Below, in pieces: positions 32,954 to 39,682 of a stretch of 64,000 nucleotides of DNA. Below the pieces are notes generated by a model, which saw only the letters and a program-made list of their open reading frames with translations, did not search any database and had not been told where the DNA came from. Source of the DNA: Jidongwangia harbinensis (lineage in GTDB: Bacteria; Actinomycetota; Actinomycetes; Mycobacteriales; Micromonosporaceae). The stretch's first letter is position 1, and every line of letters starts with the position of its first letter. Where the stretch lies: NCBI RefSeq assembly GCF_020216025.1, contig NZ_JAIWNC010000002.1, forward strand, positions 248,001 to 312,000, in the 5' to 3' direction. The translations under genes were made by a program, and so were the position numbers.

Positions 32954-34152
32954 TTTCCGAGCACGCCAGTCCGCTGGCCGCGCTCGGCGGTGCGGACGCC
33001 GGCGGCCAGAACGCCCACGTCGCCGAACTGTCCGCCGCGCTCGCGGCGCAGGGCCACGAGGTGCGCGTCTACACCCGCCGGGACCACGCCGACCTGCCCA
33101 CCGTGGTGCCGCTCGGCGGCTACCACGTGGTGCACGTGCCGGCCGGTCCGCCGGTGACGCTGCCCAAGGACGAGCTGCTGCCGTACATGGGCGCGTTCGG
33201 CGAGTGGATGGCCGCGGACTGGCGCGACGGCTGGCGGCCGGACGTGGCGCACGCCCACTTCTGGATGAGTGGCCTGGCCACGGTCACCGCGTCCCGGGCC
33301 TGCCCGGTGCCGGTGCTGCTCACCTACCACGCGCTCGGCTCGGTGAAGCGGCGCCACCAGGGTGCCGCGGATCCCAGCCCGCGGCGGCGGATCCCGTACG
33401 AACGGCAGCTCGGCGCCGTCGTGGACCGGGTCGTGGTGCAGTGCCAGGACGAGATCCGGGAGCTGCTCGCGCTGGGCGTGCCGCGTACCTCGATGGCGCT
33501 GGTGCCCTCCGGCGTGAACACCGAGCGGTTCCGGCCGGACGGCCCGGCGGTGCCCGGTACCGGGCGGCCGCGCATCCTCTCGGTCGGCCGGCTGGTCGAG
33601 CGCAAGGGCTTCGAGGACCTGATCCGGGCCATGCCGGCGGTGCCCGGTGCGGAGTGCGTCATCGTCGGCGGCCAGCCCGACGACGAGCCGTACGCCCGGC
33701 GGCTGCACGACCTCGCCGAGCGCTGCGGCGTGGGGGACCGGGTGCACCTGGCCGGTGCGGTGCCGGCGGCGGACATGCCGCGCTGGTACCGCTCCGCCGA
33801 CGTGCTCGCCGCCGCACCCTGGTACGAGCCGTTCGGCCTCACCCCGCTGGAGGCCATGGCCTGCGGCGTGCCGGTGGTCGGCACGGCGGTCGGCGGGCTG
33901 GTCGACACCGTCGTCGACGGCGTCACCGGTGACCTGGTGCCGCCGCGCGACCCCCGGACCCTGGGCAGGACGCTGCGCCGGCTGCTCACCGACGACGTGC
34001 GGCGCTACTCCTACGCCGCCGCCGCGGCCGACCGGGCCGGGCATTCGTACTCGTGGCGCCGGGTCGCCACCCAACTGGCCGCGGTGTACGCGGCCGTCGC
34101 CGGCCTGACCCGGGCCGCCGAGACCGACGACGCACGAGAGGTGGTGGCCTGA
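32938..34152 (+). CDS. Family 4 glycosyltransferase
   Basis: 404-residue GT-B enzyme. The acceptor domain has MRIAMISEHASPLAALGGAD and GGQNAHVAELSAALAAQGHE, a glycine-rich layout like sucrose-phosphate-synthase-type GT4 proteins. HAHFWMSGLA and TYHALGSVKRRHQ follow. The donor domain has VPSGVNTERFRP, ILSVGRLVERKGFEDLIRAM and the GT4 E-x7-E motif EPFGLTPLEAMACGVPVVGT. It should be a retaining enzyme using a nucleotide sugar. AGGAGGAG lies just before the ATG, inside the preceding gene, giving this gene its own strong ribosome-binding site. It ends one base into the GmhA gene. The sugar is unknown; ADP-heptose is a candidate from context. Confidence 0.92.
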   Translation: MRIAMISEHASPLAALGGADAGGQNAHVAELSAALAAQGHEVRVYTRRDHADLPTVVPLGGYHVVHVPAGPPVTLPKDELLPYMGAFGEWMAADWRDGWRPDVAHAHFWMSGLATVTASRACPVPVLLTYHALGSVKRRHQGAADPSPRRRIPYERQLGAVVDRVVVQCQDEIRELLALGVPRTSMALVPSGVNTERFRPDGPAVPGTGRPRILSVGRLVERKGFEDLIRAMPAVPGAECVIVGGQPDDEPYARRLHDLAERCGVGDRVHLAGAVPAADMPRWYRSADVLAAAPWYEPFGLTPLEAMACGVPVVGTAVGGLVDTVVDGVTGDLVPPRDPRTLGRTLRRLLTDDVRRYSYAAAAADRAGHSYSWRRVATQLAAVYAAVAGLTRAAETDDAREVVA

Positions 34153-34817
34153 TGACCGAACGGGCACTCTCCCCCCTGGACTCGCACCTGGCCGGCCTGG
34201 CCGCCGCGCTGATCCCGTTCCGCGCCTCCGCCGGCATCCTGGCCCGCTGGGGCGGTCAACTCGCCTGGCACCTGGGCCAGGGCGGACGCCTGCTGGTCGC
34301 GGGCAACGGCGGCAGCGCGGCCGAGGCACAGCACCTCGCCGCGGAACTGGTCGGCCGGCTGCGCGACGAGCGGATGCCGCTGTCCGCGGTCGCGCTCACC
34401 GCGGACACCTCGGCGGTGACCGCGATCAGCAACGACTACGGGTACGACGAGGTCTTCGCCCGCCAGGTCCGTGCGCACGGCCGCCCGGACGACATCCTGC
34501 TGGTCCTGTCCACCAGCGGCCGCAGCGCCAACCTGCTGCAGGCGGTGCACGCCGCCCGGGAGGCCGGCCTGCGGACCTGGGCCATGGTCGGGCCGGGTGC
34601 CAGCCCGGTCGGCGACGCCTGCGACGAGGCGTTGCGCTGCCCGTCCGAGGACAGCCAGGTGGTCCAGGAACTGCACCTGATCTCGGTGCACGTGATGTGC
34701 GAGTACGTCGACCGCACCCTGCCGGCCGTCCTGGGAAAAGCACCGGCGGTGCCGGACACACCGCGCGCCCTGATGAACGGCCACTCCCGGCTGAACGGAG
34801 CGGGGGTGCCGTCATGA
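34152..34817 (+). CDS. gmhA: Phosphoheptose isomerase GmhA (SIS domain)
   Basis: 221 residues. The SIS-domain signature GNGGSAAEAQHLAAELVGRL carries the zinc-site His and Glu of GmhA. LTADTSAVTAISNDYGYDEV, LLVLSTSGRSANLL and SQVVQELHLISVHVMCEYVD, with the conserved Gln and His, complete the active site. The enzyme turns sedoheptulose 7-phosphate into D-glycero-D-manno-heptose 7-phosphate, the first step of ADP-heptose synthesis, in the cytosol. The C-terminal 25 residues are an extra tail. Its ATG overlaps the previous stop by one base, and the HldE ATG overlaps its TGA. Placement directly before HldE and near a GmhB domain makes the assignment strong. Confidence 0.93.
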   Translation: MTERALSPLDSHLAGLAAALIPFRASAGILARWGGQLAWHLGQGGRLLVAGNGGSAAEAQHLAAELVGRLRDERMPLSAVALTADTSAVTAISNDYGYDEVFARQVRAHGRPDDILLVLSTSGRSANLLQAVHAAREAGLRTWAMVGPGASPVGDACDEALRCPSEDSQVVQELHLISVHVMCEYVDRTLPAVLGKAPAVPDTPRALMNGHSRLNGAGVPS

Positions 34818-36226
34818 GCCGCCCACTGCTGGTCGTGGTCGGCGACTCGCTGCTGGACCGCGACGTGGAGGGCGCGGTCCGGCGGATCGCCCCGGACGCG
34901 CCGGCCCCGGTGCTCGACGAGGAGACCGCGACCGACCGGCCCGGCGGTGCCGGCCTGGCCGCGCTGCTCGCGGCCGGCCGCGGCTACGACGTCGCGCTGG
35001 TCACCGCGCTCGCCGACGACGCAGGCGGCGCCCGGCTCAGCGAACTGCTGACCGCGGCCGGCGTCGCGGTGTATCCGTTGCCGCTGCCCGGCGCCACCCC
35101 GGAGAAGATCCGGCTGCGCGCCCAGGGGCAGGTGTTGCTGCGCCTGGACCGCGGCGGCACCGAGCCGCAGGCACCGGGCGACGCGCCGGAGGCCGCGCTG
35201 GAGGTGCTGCGGGCGGCGTCCGCGATCCTGGTCAGCGACTACGGCCGCGGCGTGGCCCGGCACCCGCGGCTGCGCGCGGCGATCGAGCAGGCCAAGGCGC
35301 CGGTGGTGTGGGACCCGCACCCGAACGGGCCGGCCCCGGTGCCCGGCGTGCGACTGGTCACCCCGAACGCCGCCGAGGTCCGCAAGCTCACCGGCGACGC
35401 GGGCGGCGGGTCCGCCCTGGCCACCGCCCAGCGCGCCGGTCACCTGCTGCGGCAGCGCTGGCGGGCCGGCGCGGTGGCGGTCACCGTGGGCGCGGACGGC
35501 GCGGTGCTCTGCCACTCCGGGCCGACGCCGCTGGTGGTGCCGGCCCCGGCGCGGGCCGGCGGGGACACCTGCGGCGCGGGGGACCGGTTCGCCGCCTCCG
35601 CCGCGCTCGCCCTGGCGTCCGGCGCGCTGGTGTCCGAGGCGGTGCAGGAGGCGGTCGCCGAGGCCAGCGCGTACGTCGCGGCCGGTGGCGTCTCCGCCGC
35701 TCTGGCGCCGGCCGAGGCGCCGGCCGTGCCCCGGCAGCGGATCGGCGCCGAGGAGGCCGGCCGGCTGCTCGCCGAGGTGCGTGCCCGGGGCGGCACCGTG
35801 GTCGCCACCGGCGGCTGCTTCGACCTGCTCCACATCGGACATCTGGCCACCCTGCAGGCCGCCCGCAAGCTGGGCGACTGCCTGATCGTCTGCCTCAACT
35901 CCGACGCGTCGGTGTCCGCACTGAAGGGCCCGGACCGTCCGCTCACCGGGCAGCAGGACCGGAGCCGGCTGCTGGCCGCCCTGGACTGTGTGGACGCCGT
36001 CGTGGTCTTCGACGAACCGACACCGGAGTCGGTGCTGTCCTGGCTGCGCCCGGACATCTGGGTCAAGGGCGGCGACTACGCCGACGGCGGCCCCGATCTG
36101 CCGGAGTCCGACCTGGTCCGGCGCTGGGGCGGTCAGACCGTCATCGTGCCCTACCTGGACGGCCGTTCCACCACCCGCACGATCGCCGCGGCACGCGGTG
36201 CCCTGCAGAATGAAGGAGCGCAATGA
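34814..36226 (+). CDS. hldE: Bifunctional heptose 7-phosphate kinase / heptose 1-phosphate adenylyltransferase
   Basis: 470 residues, the standard HldE length. Residues 1-315 are a ribokinase-type kinase: VVVGDSLLDRDVEG, GGAGLAALLAAG, LVSDYGRGV, TPNAAEVRKLTG, and the catalytic GDTCGAGDRFAASAAL. Residues about 330-470 are a nucleotidyltransferase with TGGCFDLLHIGHLATLQAAR, including the HxGH motif, LNSDASVSALKGPDRPL, and the WVKGGDYADGGPDLPE block ending in the RSTTRTIAA segment. The kinase adds the 1-phosphate and the transferase makes ADP-D-glycero-beta-D-manno-heptose after GmhB acts. All three activities are thus encoded within 6 kb. The kinase sugar-site GGAxNVA motif has lost its Asn, so substrate preference may be shifted. 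Confidence 0.94.
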   Translation: MSRPLLVVVGDSLLDRDVEGAVRRIAPDAPAPVLDEETATDRPGGAGLAALLAAGRGYDVALVTALADDAGGARLSELLTAAGVAVYPLPLPGATPEKIRLRAQGQVLLRLDRGGTEPQAPGDAPEAALEVLRAASAILVSDYGRGVARHPRLRAAIEQAKAPVVWDPHPNGPAPVPGVRLVTPNAAEVRKLTGDAGGGSALATAQRAGHLLRQRWRAGAVAVTVGADGAVLCHSGPTPLVVPAPARAGGDTCGAGDRFAASAALALASGALVSEAVQEAVAEASAYVAAGGVSAALAPAEAPAVPRQRIGAEEAGRLLAEVRARGGTVVATGGCFDLLHIGHLATLQAARKLGDCLIVCLNSDASVSALKGPDRPLTGQQDRSRLLAALDCVDAVVVFDEPTPESVLSWLRPDIWVKGGDYADGGPDLPESDLVRRWGGQTVIVPYLDGRSTTRTIAAARGALQNEGAQ

Positions 36227-36915
36227 CCGACACGAACCTGATGACCGTGCTTGTCACCGGCGGATCGAGCGGCCTCGGGGCCGCCGTCGTGGACGCGGTG
36301 GTGAAGGCGGGCGGGCGGCCGTACGTCATCGACCGGCAGCCGCCCGCGGAGGGCATCCCGTGGGTCGAGTGCGACCTCGCCGACACCCGCGCCGCCGAGG
36401 CCGCCACCCGCCGGGTCGTCGAGATGGCCGGCGGGCTCACCGGCGTGGTCACCGCGGCCGGCATGGACGTGCCCGGCGCGCTGGCCGACGTCCCCGGCGA
36501 GACCTGGGACCGGATCGTCACGATCGACCTGCTCGCCACGGCCGCAGTGATCCGGGCCGCCCTTCCGGCGCTGACGGAGTCGCACGGCACCGCCGTCACG
36601 GTCGCGTCCACGCTGGGCATCAAGGCGGTCGGGGACGCCACCGCGTACTGCGCCGCGAAGTTCGGCGTGGTCGGCTTCACCCGGGCGCTCGCCGCCGAGC
36701 TGGCCGGTCAGGTCGGCGTCACGCTGATCATCCCGGGCGGCATGCGGACGAAGTTCTTCGACGACCGCGACGAGCAGTACAAGCCCGGCCCGGACGCGAT
36801 CCTGAACGACCCGGCCAACGTGGCGAACGCGATCCTGTTCGCGCTCGGCCAGCCGGCCGGCTCGGCGGTGCGGGAGATGGTGATCGCGGCCGAGACGGAG
36901 ACGTCGTACCCGTGA
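36223..36915 (+). CDS. Classical short-chain dehydrogenase in the heptose operon
   Basis: 230 residues. TGGSSGLGAAV is the cofactor-binding glycine motif, VVTAAGMDVPGAL corresponds to the NNAG region, the catalytic Ser lies in VTVASTLGIKAVG, and YCAAK gives the Tyr and Lys. A C-terminal RTKFFDDRD loop covers the active site. It should oxidise or reduce a hydroxyl with NAD(P). It is not HldD, which is an extended SDR with a different glycine motif and about 310 residues, so it is unlikely to be the heptose epimerase. Position between HldE and a GT9 gene suggests it modifies the nucleotide-heptose or the glycan. Start ATG overlaps the HldE stop; its own stop overlaps a GTG start. Confidence 0.88.
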   Translation: MTDTNLMTVLVTGGSSGLGAAVVDAVVKAGGRPYVIDRQPPAEGIPWVECDLADTRAAEAATRRVVEMAGGLTGVVTAAGMDVPGALADVPGETWDRIVTIDLLATAAVIRAALPALTESHGTAVTVASTLGIKAVGDATAYCAAKFGVVGFTRALAAELAGQVGVTLIIPGGMRTKFFDDRDEQYKPGPDAILNDPANVANAILFALGQPAGSAVREMVIAAETETSYP

Positions 36916-37823
36916 TCCTGGTCCTGCGCGCCCTCGGCGTCGGCGATCTGGCGACCGCCGTCCCGGCCCTGCGGGCGGTCCGGGCCGCCTTCCCGGACCG
37001 GACCCTCGCGCTGGCCGCACCCACCTGGCTGACGCCGCTGATCGACCTGATCGGCGGCGTCGACCGGGTGGTACCCACCGACGGGCTCACCGGCGGCCCG
37101 CCCGGCGTGGCGCCGCCCGAGGTGGCGGTCAACCTGCACGGCCGCGGCCCGCAGTCGCACCGGCTGCTGCGCGCCACCCAACCGGCGAAGCTGTGGGCGT
37201 TTGCCAGCGCCGAGGCGGGGCATCCCGACGGTCCGCCCTGGGCCGAGGAGGAACACGAAGTGCATCGCTGGTGCCGCCTGCTACGCCATTACGGTCTGCC
37301 CGCCGACGAGCGCGACCTGGACCTGGCCGTGCCGGACACCGGAGTGCCGCGCGGCGTGACCGTCGTGCATCCGGGCGCCAAGTCACCGTCGCGGCGCTGG
37401 CCGCATCATGCCGAGGTGGCCCGCCGCCTCGCCGCCCGCGGGCACCGGGTGGTGGTCACCGGCACCGAGACGGACCCGGCGGCTGAGGTGGCCCGGGACG
37501 CCGGCGTGCCGCTGCTGCCCACCACGCTCGCCGAGCTGGCCGGGCTGATCGCGCACGCCCGGCTGGTGGTCAGCGGCGACACCGGGGTCGCGCACCTGGC
37601 CACCGCGTACCGGACGCCGTCGGTGGTGCTGTTCGGGCCGATGCCGCCGCGGCGCTGGGGACCGCCGGCGGACCGTCCGTACCATCGCGCGATCTGGCAC
37701 GGCACCCGCGCCGACCGCGGCGACGCACCCGGCCCGGAGGTGCACCCGGCCCTGCTGAGGATCGGCGTCGGCGAGGTCCTCGCCGAGGCCGGGGAGGCGG
37801 ATCGCCATGCGGTTACGGCGTAG
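36912..37823 (+). CDS. Family 9 glycosyltransferase (heptosyltransferase-like)
   Basis: 303 residues. GT9 landmarks are VILVLRALGVGDLATAVPAL at the start, VVHPGAKSPSRRWP, HRVVVTGTETDPAAEVA and SGDTGVAHLATAYRTPSVVLFGPMPP, the donor-site block of ADP-heptose transferases. With GmhA, HldE and a GmhB domain in the same operon, transfer of heptose is the likely reaction. It is the second GT9 domain of the cluster; the first is fused to the phosphatase. The start is GTG overlapping the SDR stop. The last 17 bases overlap the topoisomerase gene, which is therefore probably on the same mRNA. Confidence 0.9.
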   Translation: MILVLRALGVGDLATAVPALRAVRAAFPDRTLALAAPTWLTPLIDLIGGVDRVVPTDGLTGGPPGVAPPEVAVNLHGRGPQSHRLLRATQPAKLWAFASAEAGHPDGPPWAEEEHEVHRWCRLLRHYGLPADERDLDLAVPDTGVPRGVTVVHPGAKSPSRRWPHHAEVARRLAARGHRVVVTGTETDPAAEVARDAGVPLLPTTLAELAGLIAHARLVVSGDTGVAHLATAYRTPSVVLFGPMPPRRWGPPADRPYHRAIWHGTRADRGDAPGPEVHPALLRIGVGEVLAEAGEADRHAVTA

Positions 37824-38787
37824 CGATCTCACCCGGCCGGGGTACGGGCGGCGGCGCGCCGGCAAGGGTTTCCGCTACCTCGACGTCGACTCCTCCCCGC
37901 TCACCGACGCCGGTCAGGTCGAACGGATCACGGCGCTGGTCATCCCGCCGGCCTGGACCGACGTGTGGATCTGCCCGGACGAGCGGGGACACATCCAGGC
38001 CACCGGGTACGACGCGGCCGGCCGCAAGCAGTACCTGTACCACCGGGTCTGGCGCACCACCCGGGACGAGGCGAAGTTCGACCACGCGCTGGAGGTCGCC
38101 GAGAAGCTGCCGGAGATGCGCGAGCGGCTCTGCGGCGACCTGTCCGGCCGGGGGCTGTCCCGCTCGCGGGTGCTGGCCGCGGTGGCCCGGCTGCTCGACA
38201 TGGGCATGTTCCGGGTCGGCAGCGACCAGTACGCGCAACGTGACTCCGATCCGTCGTACGGGCTGTCCACGCTGCGCCCGGAGCACGTCCGCACCCGTGG
38301 CGGCTGCGTGGTGCTGGAGTTCACCGGCAAGTCCGGCGTGGAGCACGCCAACCCGGTCGGCGACGGCGAGGTGTGCCAGGTGCTGCGTGACCTCAAGCGG
38401 CGGCGCCGGGGCCGGGACCGGCTGTTCGGCTACTGGGACCCGGCCGCGAAACGCTGGCGGGACGTGCGCGCCGACGACATCAACGAGTACCTGCGGGAGA
38501 TCAGCGGCGAGCAGATGACCGCGAAGGACTTCCGCACCTGGCACGGCACCGTGAAGGCGGCCGAGGAGCTGGCCGCGGCCGGTCCGCAGCCGACGAGGAC
38601 CGGGCGCAAGCGGGCCGTGTCGAAGGCGATGAAGGAGGTGGCCGGGCTGCTCGGCAACACCCCCACGGTGGCCCGCGCGTCGTACGTCGATCCGCGCGTC
38701 ATCGACCGGTACGAGGAGGGCAAGGTCGCCGACGTCGGCGCGGACGACACCGAGGAGGCCGTGCTCCAGCTGCTCACCGAGGATTGA
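37807..38787 (+). CDS. Type IB DNA topoisomerase
   Basis: 326 residues of the bacterial/poxvirus-like topoisomerase IB family. The N-terminal domain has YLDVDSSPLTDAGQVERITA and LVIPPAWTDVWICPD. The catalytic domain has FRVGSDQYAQRDSDPSYGLS (Arg), VLEFTGKSGVEH (Lys), TAKDFRTWHGTVKAAEEL (Arg and His) and ASYVDPRVI with the nucleophile Tyr near 293, so the active-site set is complete. It relaxes supercoils through a 3'-phosphotyrosine without ATP. Its start overlaps the end of the glycosyltransferase gene by 17 bases, an odd partner for a sugar operon. The following ChaB-family gene may be cotranscribed. The start ATG follows GGAGGCGGATCGCC. Confidence 0.93.
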   Translation: MRLRRSDLTRPGYGRRRAGKGFRYLDVDSSPLTDAGQVERITALVIPPAWTDVWICPDERGHIQATGYDAAGRKQYLYHRVWRTTRDEAKFDHALEVAEKLPEMRERLCGDLSGRGLSRSRVLAAVARLLDMGMFRVGSDQYAQRDSDPSYGLSTLRPEHVRTRGGCVVLEFTGKSGVEHANPVGDGEVCQVLRDLKRRRRGRDRLFGYWDPAAKRWRDVRADDINEYLREISGEQMTAKDFRTWHGTVKAAEELAAAGPQPTRTGRKRAVSKAMKEVAGLLGNTPTVARASYVDPRVIDRYEEGKVADVGADDTEEAVLQLLTED

Positions 38788-38816
38788 CCGGCCCGGCCGG
38801 CGGGCACCGGAGGGGC

Positions 38817-39227
38817 ATGCCCGCACGCGAGAACCTGCCGAGCACGATCAAGCGCTCGCCGCAGAAGGCCCAGGACACCTACGCCGAGACGCTCGACTCC
38901 GCGGTCGAGCAGTACGGCGACGGCGAACGCGCGCACCGGACCGCGTTCGCGTCGCTGAAGCACTCGTTCGAGAAGGTCGGCGACCACTGGGAGGCCAAGG
39001 AGCAACGCGGCCCCAGCGACGCCCAGGCCGAGGGCGGGGTGGACACCGACCGGCCCACCGCCGGCGGGGTGGACGCCAACGCCAGCAAGAAGCACCTGCT
39101 CGAGGTGGCGAAACGGCTGGACGTGACCGGCCGGTCCCGGATGACGAAGGACGAGCTGGTGGACGCCATCCAGAAGGCGAACGCCGCGGCCAGCCGGAAG
39201 GCGCTGGACGCCGAACGCGGTGACTGA
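38817..39227 (+). CDS. ChaB-family protein with C-terminal Rho-N-like domain
   Basis: 136 residues. Residues 1-65 match ChaB: MPARENLPSTIKRSPQKAQD, then TYAETLDSAVEQYGDGERAH and TAFASLKHSFEKVGDHW. ChaB was named for a supposed role in regulating cation transport in E. coli; its true role is unclear. Residues about 95-135 (SKKHLLEVAKRLDVTGRSRM then TKDELVDAIQKAN) resemble a Rho N-terminal/SAP-like helical DNA or RNA-binding fold. The combination is common in actinobacteria. I chose the ATG at 38817 because GGAGGGG lies just upstream; an ATG at 38784 would overlap the topoisomerase stop. Position after a topoisomerase suggests a nucleic-acid-linked stress role, which is inference. Confidence 0.88.
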   Translation: MPARENLPSTIKRSPQKAQDTYAETLDSAVEQYGDGERAHRTAFASLKHSFEKVGDHWEAKEQRGPSDAQAEGGVDTDRPTAGGVDANASKKHLLEVAKRLDVTGRSRMTKDELVDAIQKANAAASRKALDAERGD

Positions 39228-39289
39228 CCGGGTGGATTGAAACCGGCGGCGTGGGGCACAGCAGGACACCCGACGGAGAGAAGAACCCC

Positions 39290-39682
39290 GTGGACCTGCC
39301 CGACGAACTGCGCACGCTGCTGGACCGGCCGAGCATCTGCTACGTCGCCACCACCATGCCGGACGGCTCGCCGCAGCTCACCCAGACCTGGGTCGACACG
39401 GACGGCCGGAACCTCCTGATCAACACGGTGCAGGGGTACCAGAAGGTCCGCAACGTCGACCGCGACCCGCGGGTGGCGGTGACCGTCGCCGACGCCGCCG
39501 ACCCGTCGCGCTACTTCACCGTCCGCGGGCGGGTCGTCGGCGTCACCGCGGACGGCGGCGCGGAGCACATCGAGAAGCTGTCCCGGCGCTACACCGGTGG
39601 CCCGTACCCGTGGTGGGGCGGGCGGGACCAGGTCCGGGTGATCATGACGATCGAGCCGGACCGGATCGGCAGCATGGGCTGA
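39290..39682 (+). CDS. PPOX-class F420-dependent oxidoreductase
   Basis: 130 residues of the split beta-barrel PNPOx-like fold: LLDRPSICYVATTMPDGSPQ, TWVDTDGRNLLINTVQGYQK, VRNVDRDPRVAVTVADAADP and YFTVRGRVVGVT, ending in IMTIEPDRIGSM. Proteins with this layout in actinobacteria bind F420 and reduce varied substrates, or bind FMN; I favour F420 but cannot prove it. I chose the GTG at 39290 because GGAGAGAAG lies about ten bases upstream; an ATG at 39251 adds 13 odd residues. The last 94 bases overlap the convergent cydDC gene tail-to-tail, so each message is partly antisense to the other. Confidence 0.85.
   Translation: MDLPDELRTLLDRPSICYVATTMPDGSPQLTQTWVDTDGRNLLINTVQGYQKVRNVDRDPRVAVTVADAADPSRYFTVRGRVVGVTADGGAEHIEKLSRRYTGGPYPWWGGRDQVRVIMTIEPDRIGSMG

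Noticed and set aside
36223..36915. HldD (ADP-heptose 6-epimerase)
   Set aside because: The protein is a classical 230-residue SDR with TGGSSGLG and YCAAK; HldD is an extended SDR of about 310 residues with a different glycine motif.
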